From Bartonella apihabitans (GTDB lineage Bacteria; Pseudomonadota; Alphaproteobacteria; Rhizobiales; Rhizobiaceae): 64,000 bases of DNA. Positions 36,912-46,032 of the stretch are shown here, one piece after another (the first letter of the stretch is position 1; each line of letters begins with the position of its first letter). The notes below the pieces were generated by a model. That model saw nothing but the letters and a program-made list of their open reading frames with translations. It was not told the DNA's origin and ran no database searches. A program made the translations under genes and the position numbers. Location of the stretch: NCBI RefSeq assembly GCF_030758755.1, contig NZ_CP132387.1:1178001-1242000 (forward strand). Reading direction: 5' to 3'.

Positions 36912-37517
36912 ATGGCGGATTTCCTGAAGTTCGACTTAAGCGAATTTCAATTGCTTGCAAAACATATGAATATTGCAGAAAAGCAAGTCCCTTATGCAGC
37001 GTCAAAAACAATTAATAACGCTGCTTTTAAAGCACGTGAATATTTAATAAATGACACGTGGCCGCGTTCGGTTGTCGTACGCAATAAGGGCTTTTTAAGG
37101 CAAGCGCTGCATGTCGAAACGGCAAGCAAGACCAACTTAACAGCCGCTGTCGTTGACACGCTTCACCGTGGCAATTTATGGGCACATGCTCATGGTGGGA
37201 CTAAAAACGCACGAAAGAAAAATATAGCCATTCCAACAGCTCTTGTTGCAAGAACTTCAAAGGGCGTACGGCGCAACCAGAGACCTGCTAATCTTGGTCG
37301 GTCTTTCGTTAAAAATGGCGTTCTTTACCAAGTCATTGGGCATGGGAAAGGCCAAAAAATCAGGCCGATGTATGTTTTACGAAAATCGGTCCAAATAAAA
37401 AAATCCGTTCCGTTCGATGAAGATTTTAAAAAAATTGCCAGAGAAACAATTAGGCGGACTGCCGCAAAGGAATTACTGAAAGCGATGTTCGGAAGCTATG
37501 GACGTATTCTTAAATAA
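36912..37517 (+). CDS. Phage minor structural protein (tail-completion-like)
   Basis: 201 residues. The N-terminal helix KQVPYAASKTINNAAFKARE and the HAHGGTKNARK segment resemble minor tail/gp10-like proteins that interact with the head-tail joint. It is the first late gene, upstream of the terminase genes, an unusual position for a joining protein. The match is weak. Confidence 0.5.
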   Translation: MADFLKFDLSEFQLLAKHMNIAEKQVPYAASKTINNAAFKAREYLINDTWPRSVVVRNKGFLRQALHVETASKTNLTAAVVDTLHRGNLWAHAHGGTKNARKKNIAIPTALVARTSKGVRRNQRPANLGRSFVKNGVLYQVIGHGKGQKIRPMYVLRKSVQIKKSVPFDEDFKKIARETIRRTAAKELLKAMFGSYGRILK

Positions 37518-37647
37518 CACCCCCACCCCTATCATTTTTAAGGTACTTACCGGAACCGGTCGGTCGGGGGTAACGCGCCACCCCGAATGATGTCTAGCTA
37601 CAAACTTTTTTAACCGGTAAACCAGTTTACTAGTTAACCGAAAAACC

Positions 37648-38271
37648 ATGACAAAAGATTTTGTTACGCAAAAAGAATTTGCCGAGATTTGCGGTGTTTC
37701 GAAGGCCGCTGTGACTAAATGGAAATCGAAAGGTTTACTTGTCTTCGGTGAAAATAATTTAGTTAACGTCGCGGCCACGCAGGAAAAATTAGAAAACCGG
37801 CCGGCAAAATATCGGGGTGGTACTGCAAAAACTTTTTCTGATAGTAATAATGATTTTTCAGAACCAGTTGATTTTGAAGATGACGATAACGCGCTAGAAG
37901 AAAACGATGACGATAACATCAGTCATGCAGAAGCCACACGGCGCAAAGAAGTCTATTTGGCACGTTGCCAAAAAATAAAATATGAAAAAGAAATCGGAAA
38001 ACTGGTTGATGCTGATGTGGCTGCACAAGTTGTAGCAAATGAATACGCTAAGGTACGTTCAAAAATATTATCTATACCAACGCGCACAGCTACCAGATTA
38101 TCAGTCATGAAAAATCCGGCTGAAATTAAAAAATACCTAGATGAAGAAATAGCTGACGCTTTGAATGAATTAACGTTTGATGACGAGATGGACGGGAAAA
38201 GACAACTTTCTAAAGAAGTTGCAGCAAACGAGGCGGTCAACATTACAACCGCCGCCGCAACTGACTGTTAG
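37648..38271 (+). CDS. Small terminase subunit (Nu1-like)
   Basis: 207 residues. The N-terminal winged helix (KEFAEICGVSKAAVTKWKSKGLL) is like that of lambda Nu1, followed by a very acidic linker (residues about 70-95) and a helical oligomerisation region. Small terminases recognise phage DNA for packaging. The gene overlaps the large-terminase gene by 95 bp in another frame. Confidence 0.85.
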   Translation: MTKDFVTQKEFAEICGVSKAAVTKWKSKGLLVFGENNLVNVAATQEKLENRPAKYRGGTAKTFSDSNNDFSEPVDFEDDDNALEENDDDNISHAEATRRKEVYLARCQKIKYEKEIGKLVDADVAAQVVANEYAKVRSKILSIPTRTATRLSVMKNPAEIKKYLDEEIADALNELTFDDEMDGKRQLSKEVAANEAVNITTAAATDC

Positions 38272-40147
38272 CCAATGGGCTGCCAAATACGCACAGTTGT
38301 CTGTCGAAAATTCGGCTGAACCAGGGAAATTTTCTGCCTTTGCTTACCAGAACGGAATTATGGATTCTGTTCATGAGGCAGGCGTAAAAACAATATGTGT
38401 TATTAAATCGGCGCGCGTTGGTTACACCAAGTGCTTAGACAACATTATTGCATATTATTTGTCGCAAGACCCATCACCTATCTTGCTCGTCCAACCACGT
38501 GTTGAGGATGCCGAAGACTATTCAAAGACAGAAATTTTGCCGATGTTGCGTGATACGCCGGAACTTGCGAAATTAACTGGCGAATTAAAATCGCGCGATT
38601 CCGGCCAAACCATAACAAAACGCACGTTTAAAAACGGCTCGTCTATTTCTTTCGTCGGTGCTAACTCTCCGGGCGGATTTCGTCGTATTTCTGCACGTAT
38701 TGTTCTTTTTGATGAAGTCGACGGTTTTCCGGTCGCAGGGGCTGGTATTGAAGGTGATCAGATAGCACTTGGCATAAAGCGTTCAGAAAGCTTTTGGAAC
38801 AGAAAGATAGTGATGGGCTCATCACCGACGATCAAAGGCGAAAGCCGCATTGAAAAAGCTTGGGAGCAATCAGACCAACGACACTATTACATTAAATGCC
38901 CGCATTGTGGTTTTGAGCAAGTTTTAAAATGGCAGAATTTGCAATGGGATAAAGAGGTTGATGACAACGGAAAGACTATAAAGCACCATCCGGAAACGGC
39001 TCATTTCATTTGCGAAAGTGGCAACGGCTGTCGAATTGACGAAACAGACAAATCAGCCCTGATTGATGGCGGGCGGTGGATTGCTGAAAAGCCTTTTAAC
39101 GGTCATATCGGTTTTCACATTTGGGCAGCGTACAGCCTTTTTCCGAATGCTTCATGGCGTTTTCTTGTTGAAGAGTTTTTGCGCGTTCGCAAAGATCCAA
39201 CACAGCTAAAAACCTTTGTCAATTTGGTGTTGGGTGAAACATGGGAAGAGGAAGGTTATCAAGCGAACAGCAACGCGCTTATGACGCGCGCAGAAGTTTA
39301 CAATAGCGACAATATACCAGCCGGCGTACTTTTGTTGACAGCCGGCGTTGACACGCAAGATGACCGTCTGGAGTTGCAAATAATTGGCTATGGTCGCGGT
39401 GAAGAAACGTGGGTGGTTAATTATCATGTTATCTTTGGCGATCCTGCACAAAAAACGGTGTGGGAACAATTAGATAAACTGCTTTTAGCGGCATATACAA
39501 CAGAGGATGGGCGGAAACTACACGTTCGGGCTTGTTGTATTGATTCCGGCGGCCATTTTTCCGCTGCCGTTTATTCGTTTTGTCGTACTAGACATTTACG
39601 GCGCGTTTTTGCAACGAAAGGTGCAGCCGGTACGAGACCGATTTGGCCGGTTCGGTTCAGTAAAACAAAAAATAACGACAAGGTCTTCATTGTTGGTGTT
39701 GACACAGCAAAAGAGCTTGTTTATTCGCGCTTGCGTATAGAAAAGATAGGCGCTGGTTATGTGCATTTCCCAGCCGGCGATGCTTTCAGTGACGAATATT
39801 ACGCACAGCTTACAGCTGAAAAAGTTGTAACCAGGTATAAAAACGGCCGCCCATATCGCGTGTGGGTAGCAACTCGCCCGCGTAATGAGGCACTAGATAC
39901 CTTTGTTTTGTCATATGCGGCTTTAAAATCGTTGCCAGTTTTACTTGACCGCGTCAGCGTTGAGAAGGAAGAAACGGCCGAAAAAACAGAAAGCAAAAAC
40001 AAGACTGTTGAAATGGCTGAAGGTCAACAAACTGAAGGCAGCACCAAGCAAATAGAAGGCGATATTCGTTTTTTGCACTCACAAAAAACCATTGATGCGC
40101 AAAATGCGCGCCAAAGGCCCATCAGTTATTCAAAATTTTTAGGGTGA
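38177..40147 (+). CDS. Large terminase subunit, lambda GpA family
   Basis: 656 residues: the N-terminal packaging ATPase with a variant P-loop IKSARVGYTK near residue 77 and Walker B VLFDEVDGF near 174, a zinc-ribbon-like CPHCGF near 237, and the C-terminal nuclease domain beginning LLTAGVDTQDDRLEL. It cuts and pumps DNA into the capsid. The ATG at 38177 lies inside the small-terminase gene. The lambda-type terminase predicts cos-type ends. Confidence 0.92.
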   Translation: MMTRWTGKDNFLKKLQQTRRSTLQPPPQLTVSQWAAKYAQLSVENSAEPGKFSAFAYQNGIMDSVHEAGVKTICVIKSARVGYTKCLDNIIAYYLSQDPSPILLVQPRVEDAEDYSKTEILPMLRDTPELAKLTGELKSRDSGQTITKRTFKNGSSISFVGANSPGGFRRISARIVLFDEVDGFPVAGAGIEGDQIALGIKRSESFWNRKIVMGSSPTIKGESRIEKAWEQSDQRHYYIKCPHCGFEQVLKWQNLQWDKEVDDNGKTIKHHPETAHFICESGNGCRIDETDKSALIDGGRWIAEKPFNGHIGFHIWAAYSLFPNASWRFLVEEFLRVRKDPTQLKTFVNLVLGETWEEEGYQANSNALMTRAEVYNSDNIPAGVLLLTAGVDTQDDRLELQIIGYGRGEETWVVNYHVIFGDPAQKTVWEQLDKLLLAAYTTEDGRKLHVRACCIDSGGHFSAAVYSFCRTRHLRRVFATKGAAGTRPIWPVRFSKTKNNDKVFIVGVDTAKELVYSRLRIEKIGAGYVHFPAGDAFSDEYYAQLTAEKVVTRYKNGRPYRVWVATRPRNEALDTFVLSYAALKSLPVLLDRVSVEKEETAEKTESKNKTVEMAEGQQTEGSTKQIEGDIRFLHSQKTIDAQNARQRPISYSKFLG

Positions 40148-40153
40148 TAAAAA

Positions 40154-40354
40154 ATGGCATTTACTCAAGCCGACCGTGATGCTTTGGCATCTGCTATAGC
40201 GAGTGGCGCGACCAGCGTTTCTTACGAAGGCAAAAGTGTCACTTATCGAAGTTTAGATGAAATGCGACGAACACTTGCAATGATCGAGCAAGAGCTATCT
40301 TCGGGGAAGAAGAATAGAAGACGTATTTCGCCATTGTGCGCCAAAAATTTGTAA
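40154..40354 (+). CDS. Head-tail joining protein, gpW family
   Basis: 66 residues with the gpW pattern: an N-terminal helix (TQADRDALASAIASGA), a short hairpin (SVSYEGKSVTYRS) and a second helix. In lambda, gpW completes the connector before tail attachment. It lies between terminase and portal genes, as in lambda. Confidence 0.9.
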   Translation: MAFTQADRDALASAIASGATSVSYEGKSVTYRSLDEMRRTLAMIEQELSSGKKNRRRISPLCAKNL

Positions 40355-40355
40355 C

Positions 40356-41933
40356 ATGAGCAAAAAACATAAAAAATCAAAAATAACCGGTAAAGCGAAA
40401 AAAACGGCGAAAGCGTTTTTAAACAACCCGTATGAGGCTGCAAGGTCACAAAAACGCCTGTCGAACTGGTTCCCGTCTAGCGAAAGCATCAATCAGATTC
40501 TTTTTTCCGACGGGAAAATTTTACGTTCTCGCGCGCGTGACTTAGTCCGTAACAATCCATACGCTGTATCGGCTATTGAAAGTTTTGTTTCAAATCTGAT
40601 CGGCAAAGGCGTTAAGCCGTCTCTTCTCATTGATGATAAAAAAATCGTCCAAGAGCTAACAGACCTTTGGGAAGATTGGGTGGAAGGGGCAGACTTTGAT
40701 AATTTAACTGATTTTTACGGGCTACAGGCACTGATTGCCCGTGCCATGTTTGAAGCCGGAGAGTGTTTTGTCCGGTTGCATATTGGAGAAGATGCCTCTT
40801 CCGTTGTGCCACTAAAAATTCAATTGCTCGAAAGTGAAATGTTGGATTACAGTAAAACGGGCAGCACAAGTGACGGTCATTTTATTGTTAATGGCATTGA
40901 AGTAGACAGCGCGGGAAAACGAATTGCTTACTGGTTTTTTAGAAACTACCCAGGCGATTTCATTAGCGAAAAGACCAGTGGTGATCTTTATGAACGCATC
41001 CCGGCCGACGAGATTTTGCACATTTTTCGCCCGCTTCGTCCTGGACAAATGCGAGGCGCTCCGTGGGTTGTTGCATCTGTTTTAAAACTTTGGCAGCTTG
41101 AGCAATTCGATGATGCCGAGCTTGAAAGAAAACGTAAGGCATCAATGTTTTCTGCCTTCATTACAACACCATTACCTGCGGAACAGTTTTTTGGTGAAAA
41201 TGATATTGATAACTTAGGTGCGCCAAATAGATACACTGATTTGCCTGTATTGGAACCCGGAACAATTCAGTTGCTTGATAAAGGCGATGATATTCGCTTT
41301 GCCGAGCCGGCCGAGGTCGGCAATAGTTATGAACCGTTTCAATATCGTAACATTCTAGCTGCGTCCGCCGGCATGGGTGTTCCGTATATGAACATGACTG
41401 GCGATTATGAAAAGGCGAATTACTCATCTGCTAGGCAAGGCATGATCGAGTTTAGAGCGCGTTTGGAGCAGCTTCAGCACACATGTATTATACATCAGCT
41501 TTGTAAGCCAATCTGGGCAACCTTTATCAAATACGCGGTTATCGCCGGCGCAATAGACCTTCCTGATTTTATGGAAAAACAAAGATTATATAATAAAGTC
41601 AAATGGATACCCCCGCGCCGAGATTGGATAGATCCGTTGCATGACTTGCAGGCGGAAAAATTGGCGGTCGACAACGGGTTCAAATCACGTTCAGACGTGA
41701 TTGTTGCCAGTGGTTCCGACCCTGTCGAAACGGATAAAAGGATTGCAGCAGATGCGGAAAGGTCAAAAAATTTAGGCATAAAATTTGATGATAAAAATTC
41801 TGGCCTCCCCGGCGGACAACAGACGAGCCGCTCAATGGAACCTGAGGATAGCACCGCCGGGGACGGATGTAACGGACGATCAACAAAATGGTTACAACAG
41901 CCCCTGACTAGTCTTTGCAGGGGAAAGCGGTAA
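40356..41933 (+). CDS. Portal protein, lambda GpB family
   Basis: 525 residues of the lambda-type portal: RDLVRNNPYAVSAIESFVSNLIG near residue 60, the wing region, YSSARQGMIEFRA near residue 350 and a variable C-terminal tail. It forms the dodecameric ring through which DNA enters and to which the tail joins. Its 3' end overlaps by 26 bp with the convergent Rap1a-like gene. Confidence 0.92.
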   Translation: MSKKHKKSKITGKAKKTAKAFLNNPYEAARSQKRLSNWFPSSESINQILFSDGKILRSRARDLVRNNPYAVSAIESFVSNLIGKGVKPSLLIDDKKIVQELTDLWEDWVEGADFDNLTDFYGLQALIARAMFEAGECFVRLHIGEDASSVVPLKIQLLESEMLDYSKTGSTSDGHFIVNGIEVDSAGKRIAYWFFRNYPGDFISEKTSGDLYERIPADEILHIFRPLRPGQMRGAPWVVASVLKLWQLEQFDDAELERKRKASMFSAFITTPLPAEQFFGENDIDNLGAPNRYTDLPVLEPGTIQLLDKGDDIRFAEPAEVGNSYEPFQYRNILAASAGMGVPYMNMTGDYEKANYSSARQGMIEFRARLEQLQHTCIIHQLCKPIWATFIKYAVIAGAIDLPDFMEKQRLYNKVKWIPPRRDWIDPLHDLQAEKLAVDNGFKSRSDVIVASGSDPVETDKRIAADAERSKNLGIKFDDKNSGLPGGQQTSRSMEPEDSTAGDGCNGRSTKWLQQPLTSLCRGKR

Positions 41934-42246
41934 AAAAAGTTCCGGAAACTAACTCGGCGGCGTTTTGATGCCTGATGTCAGGGTTTTCTTTTAAATTTTT
42001 ACAAACCATATCTGTTAATTGAGTGCCTGTGACATTGGCTGGCAAGCAAAACATTTTTGTTGTTAGTGCACTTTCGAACACGTCAAACGTGTCAACAACC
42101 CCGAGGATGTAAGCCGATGCCTCAGGGCTGTTGATTTTGCAACCCTTCCACAGGTCATTACCGCTTAAAAAAAAACTATTGGCGGCGGCTATCGACGGGG
42201 AAAAAGATAACGCTGCAACCAATGCGGCAAAACCAAACATTTTCAT
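41908..42246 (-). CDS. Rap1a/Tai-like periplasmic immunity-type protein
   Basis: 112 residues: a signal peptide (SFSPSIAAA), then GNDLWKGCK, AYILGVVDTFD, FCLPANVTGTQL and FPCKD. These are the landmarks of the Rap1a/Tai family, known for immunity against type VI secretion amidase effectors. It lies on the opposite strand inside the phage head operon, so it is a moron probably expressed in the lysogen. Protection from competitors or from superinfection is inferred. Confidence 0.75.
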   Translation of the reverse strand: MKMFGFAALVAALSFSPSIAAANSFFLSGNDLWKGCKINSPEASAYILGVVDTFDVFESALTTKMFCLPANVTGTQLTDMVCKNLKENPDIRHQNAAELVSGTFFTAFPCKD

Positions 42247-42297
42247 AGTTTTCTTTTCCCCTCCAGAAAATAATTAAGAATTCGAGACAAAAACAGA

Positions 42298-43488
42298 ATG
42301 AACGAAATCACCATTTTCGACGAAATTGGCGGTGATAGTAATATCGTTACCACTTTGGCCATTCAAGAACAACTGAAGAAAATTGGCAAAGTTGATGAAT
42401 TACTTGTCCGCATCAATTCACCAGGGGGAGATGTTAGTGAAGGTATTGGCATTTTCCATGTGCTCAAGAACTTTGATGCGAAAATTGTCTGTCGCATTGA
42501 AGGCATAGCGGCATCCGCTGCTTCACTCATAGCGATGGCTGGTGATCGGATTGAAATGTGTACTGGCACATTTTTACTAATACATGAACCACACGCCGAA
42601 ACAATCGGGCCCTCCTCCGAGCTCACAGCACTGGCTAGTGACTTGGAAAAAATGACGAAATCTTTTGCCGAAATTTACGCACTTCGCAGTGGGCAAAGCG
42701 AAGATTTTGTCGAACAATTGATGGCTGAAGACCGTCTGATGAGTGCAGAAGAAGCGCTTTCATTGGGTTTTTGTGATGAAATTATCAAAAACGTACAAGC
42801 AAAAATCAACATGAAATGCCTCCCGCGTTTTTTACAACGCGCAGTTAAAAAAGCAAAAATGGAAAAAGCAAAAATGGCAAGAACAAGAATGGACACCGAT
42901 AATTCTGACAATCAGAACACAGACACCGACGAAAGATTAGATAATATCGAAAAAAAAATTGAAGAATTGACCGCCCGTATGGACGCTGATGAAGATGATC
43001 CGGATCTAAAGCCAAAAGCGCGCGGTAAAGCTCGTGGTCGTGCAGACGATGATGACGATGACAAAATTGACGCTGATGATGATGACGAAAAAATCGACGC
43101 GGACGATGACGATGACAAGATAGACGCCGACGACGATGACGATGACGATAATGACAAAATCGACGCCGATGATGATGACGATGACGGGACTAAAACGGTT
43201 TCTCGTGCACGTGCTCGCGCAAAAAAGATGAGTGCTCGAGCGGCATATATTCGGGGCTTCAAACGTGCGAAAAAAATAATAGCTCTTTGTACTTTGGCAG
43301 GCTGTCCTGAAAAAGCCGACAAATATTTGAGCGATGGTATGTCTGTGACATCAGTTAGCAAAGCTCTCCTGGCTCAAAAAAAATCAGACCAAAACATCAC
43401 GAACATTAGAGCTTATAAGAGCAGCGCAATGACCGACGCAGAGGTTGAAGCCAGTTGGGCGACCGCGATCAAAAAAATCAGCAAATAA
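42298..43488 (+). CDS. Head maturation protease (S14/ClpP-like) fused to acidic scaffold region
   Basis: 396 residues. Residues 1-165 form a ClpP-like protease with INSPGGDVSEG, the catalytic Ser in GIAASAASLIAMAG and the His in LLIHEPHAE. The rest is a scaffold-like region: a helix, then four tandem acidic units built on KIDADDDD (residues about 250-295), then a basic Arg/Lys segment and a C-terminal helix. In lambda-like phages protease and scaffold share a gene in this way. Confidence 0.88.
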   Translation: MNEITIFDEIGGDSNIVTTLAIQEQLKKIGKVDELLVRINSPGGDVSEGIGIFHVLKNFDAKIVCRIEGIAASAASLIAMAGDRIEMCTGTFLLIHEPHAETIGPSSELTALASDLEKMTKSFAEIYALRSGQSEDFVEQLMAEDRLMSAEEALSLGFCDEIIKNVQAKINMKCLPRFLQRAVKKAKMEKAKMARTRMDTDNSDNQNTDTDERLDNIEKKIEELTARMDADEDDPDLKPKARGKARGRADDDDDDKIDADDDDEKIDADDDDDKIDADDDDDDDNDKIDADDDDDDGTKTVSRARARAKKMSARAAYIRGFKRAKKIIALCTLAGCPEKADKYLSDGMSVTSVSKALLAQKKSDQNITNIRAYKSSAMTDAEVEASWATAIKKISK

Positions 43489-43505
43489 CAAAAAAGATAG
43501 GTAAA

Positions 43506-43883
43506 ATGACATCACCCGTTTATACTTTAGGTAACCTACCATTCGAAGCAATGGTTTCAGAAGCGCCCGGCTACATTTCGCGCGATAACGTTACAATTCC
43601 CGCAAATTTGGGAATTTTGAAGCCAGGAACGATTTTGGGCAAAATTACCGAAACAAATAAATATGTTCCATCAACCGCAACCGCGACGGATGGATCAGAA
43701 GTTGCTTGCGCGGTTCTTTTGACAGAAGTCGACACGACGACCGGCGAAAAACAAGCCGCCGCACTGGCACGAACAGCCGAAGTTGTGAAGTCGAAACTCA
43801 TTTTTGACGCAACAATCGACACGGAAGAGCTGGTAGCACAAAAACTTTTGCAGCTAAAAAATGTCGGTATTTCAGCTCGATAA
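43506..43883 (+). CDS. Head decoration protein, gpD family
   Basis: 125 residues from the ATG at 43506. The beta-rich fold includes YISRDNVTIPANLG, LKPGTILGKIT and a C-terminal LKNVGISAR. In lambda, gpD trimers stabilise the expanded capsid. It stands between the protease-scaffold and capsid genes. Confidence 0.88.
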   Translation: MTSPVYTLGNLPFEAMVSEAPGYISRDNVTIPANLGILKPGTILGKITETNKYVPSTATATDGSEVACAVLLTEVDTTTGEKQAAALARTAEVVKSKLIFDATIDTEELVAQKLLQLKNVGISAR

Positions 43884-43897
43884 GGATTTTATATAAA

Positions 43898-44937
43898 ATG
43901 GTTTCTATGAATATTTTTCGCAATGATGCGTTTTCTACTGTGCAGTTGACGAAGGGGATTGAAAAATTACCTTTTGTTCCTTCTTTGCTTGACGAACTAC
44001 AGATTTTTGAACCGGAGCCAATCCGGACACGTTTTGCTTCAATCGAAAAACGCGAAGGTCATTTGGCACTCGTCAAAACTAGTGCTATCGGCACAGCGCC
44101 AGAAGAACTGGCAAAGGACAAACGTGATATACGTTATTTCCCGACCGTCCGCTTGTCAAAATCAACAACTATTTACGCTGATTCACTGACAGGAATTCGT
44201 GAATTCGGGTCAGAAAACGAATTGATGCAGGTTCAAACAGAGGTAGCCCGCCAACTGCGGCGCATTGATAATGATATCCGTTTAACGAAAGAAAACATGC
44301 GACTTGGAGCTGTTCAAGGTATTGTTACAGATGCGGATGGTTCGGTTATCAATAATTGGTACGATGAGTTTGGCATTACCGTACCAGACGTAATTGATTT
44401 TCGCTTGGATAACCTAGAGACAGATGTTAGCAAGATTTGTAAGGATGTTGTCCGAAAAATGCAACGTGCCGGTGAAAGTGCTTTTACGTCGGTCACCGAG
44501 GTGCACGCTCTTGCTTCTGATGATTTTTATGATGCGTTGATTGCCCATCCGTCTGTCAAGCAATTTTTTATCAACTGGAATGCAGCAGAGCAGTTGCGAA
44601 ATGATTCCGGTAGCGTTTTCAGCAGTTTCAAGTTTGGTGGCATCTGGTGGCATAACTATCGCGGAACAAGCGACAATAGTACTGTCGCTATCAAGTCAGG
44701 CCAAGCTTCATTCTTCCCGGTTAAAGGTGAAGATGTTTTTAAAGTGGTTTATTCGCCTGCGGAGTTTTCTCCGTCACCAACACCCCCGGCGTGGAAAAAT
44801 ATGCGCTGTCGATTCCTGACCTTGAACGCCAAGCGTGGCAAAAATTCGAGATGTACAGTTATCCGCTCTTTATTTGCACCCGCCCGGAAATGCTGCTTAC
44901 TGGCGTTGCCCAGGCATCTAGCAAAAAATCAAAATGA
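43898..44937 (+). pseudogene. Major capsid protein, gpE family, frameshifted near the C-terminus
   Basis: The lambda-gpE-type capsid protein, about 346 residues when repaired: FVPSLLDELQIFE near residue 27, then VRLSKSTTIYADSL and the FINWNAAEQLRN region. The written frame ends at 44941 with an Arg/Cys-rich tail. The -1 frame instead gives the expected YALSIPDLERQAW and CTRPEMLLTGV end, stopping at 44937 with ATGA overlap to the next gene. One extra T in the T4 run at 44765-44768 restores it. A broken capsid gene would make the prophage defective unless this is an error. Confidence 0.85.
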
Positions 44938-45239
44938 TTAACTTTGATGCGCTTGTGTTAAAGGCTGGGCAAGCCGCCTTCGGCGAGCCCATCACGATCA
45001 TTATCGGTAATGAGACAATCAAGACCAGCGGTATTTTAACAATGACACCTATGATCGCCTCGTTAGAAGGCGATGCCGGTTTGCAGGTCTTTAAAACTAC
45101 TCTAAGCATCAGGCTGGCGGATTTAAAAAATACGCCGGTCGCAGGAAATCGCGTTTTATTGCGTGGCGAATATTATATGATCGAAAACATTGAAAAAGAC
45201 GGTCAGGGCGCGGCTTCTTTAACTTTGAAAAAAGAATAA
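44934..45239 (+). CDS. Head-tail joining protein (gpFII-like)
   Basis: 101 residues with a beta-rich pattern: FGEPITIIIGNETIKTSG, then a helix and GEYYMIENIEKDG. It overlaps the capsid gene's true stop. The location after the capsid gene matches small head-completion proteins of lambda-like phages. Confidence 0.7.
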   Translation: MINFDALVLKAGQAAFGEPITIIIGNETIKTSGILTMTPMIASLEGDAGLQVFKTTLSIRLADLKNTPVAGNRVLLRGEYYMIENIEKDGQGAASLTLKKE

Positions 45240-45251
45240 AATGGGGGATAA

Positions 45252-45761
45252 ATGAGCAGCGAAGGCTTAAAAATTCGTGATGCAATAACAAAAAAAATTA
45301 TCTCTTCGGAACTTTTTAAAAACGTTCGTAACCAGCCAACACCAACTGTTCAACCAGACGAAGTACCTATTTGTTGTGTTTTTTTGTTGTCTGAAACAAA
45401 AAATGCCGATGGTGACGCGAATGCTGGTTACCCACATTTTGAAGCAGAAATCATCATTGGTATTTCTGTCACCGTCGGCGGTGGTACTGATGTACCGGCA
45501 ATTGACCTTCAAGCCGATGAATATTTGGCAAAAATCGAAACATCGTTGTTGACCGACGAAACTTTCATTTCGCCCTTAAAAAATGATGGTCTGTTCGAAG
45601 CAGTTTTAAGAACAAATTCACGCCGTTTTTATCCCGATCAAGGCGACGTTTTCTTAATCGAAAATCGGCTGGAAATGACATTTTTAAAGCGCGTCGATTA
45701 CCCGCCGCCGATGGAGACGAACAATGAACAGCCGACGATCAAGTTTTGCCGAAAAAATTAG
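45252..45761 (+). CDS. Tail terminator-like protein
   Basis: 169 residues. The N-terminal IRDAITKKIISSELF, central strands and the last part (LRTNSRRFYPDQG) resemble minor tail U/tail-terminator proteins, which cap the tail tube at the head side. It ends at the hairpin terminator at 45755-45784. Confidence 0.65.
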   Translation: MSSEGLKIRDAITKKIISSELFKNVRNQPTPTVQPDEVPICCVFLLSETKNADGDANAGYPHFEAEIIIGISVTVGGGTDVPAIDLQADEYLAKIETSLLTDETFISPLKNDGLFEAVLRTNSRRFYPDQGDVFLIENRLEMTFLKRVDYPPPMETNNEQPTIKFCRKN

Positions 45762-45784
45762 CCCGTTTGTCCGGGCTTTTTTGT
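45755..45784 (+). terminator. Rho-independent terminator inside the late operon
   Basis: AGCCCG, loop TTTGTC, CGGGCT and a T6 run immediately follow the tail-terminator-like gene. The CCGGGCTTTTTTGTTAT end is shared with the terminator at 36776-36800. It stands at the head/tail gene junction. Confidence 0.7.
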
Positions 45785-45801
45785 TATGGAGCTTTTTATA
45801 C

Positions 45802-46032
45802 ATGAATAAAATTTTTGTTCGCCCTGCAAACGCCGGGCAGAATTTAACACATCCGGCGGGAAACATCGTTTTGCCGGACGCTGGCGGCTATTGGCCGGAC
45901 GATCAATTCACAGCTCGTCGGCTAAGGGATGGGAACATCATTGCCGTCAACAAAAACATCCCTTTGCCGACACCTATTTCCCCCACGGCGGCTTCTGCTG
46001 CAAACATGAAAAAAAACAAGGATGAAAAATGA
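45802..46032 (+). CDS. DUF2635-like phage protein
   Basis: 76 residues from the ATG at 45802. The start KIFVRPANAGQNL and GGYWPDDQFTARRLRDGNI are the DUF2635 pattern, a small protein usually encoded just before the Mu-type tail sheath. It marks the first gene of the tail module and overlaps the sheath gene by 4 bp. Confidence 0.8.
   Translation: MNKIFVRPANAGQNLTHPAGNIVLPDAGGYWPDDQFTARRLRDGNIIAVNKNIPLPTPISPTAASAANMKKNKDEK

Noticed and set aside
43048..43190. Asp-rich repeats considered as a CRISPR-like or minisatellite array
   Set aside because: The repeats are in frame, lack spacers and encode an acidic protein segment inside the protease-scaffold gene.
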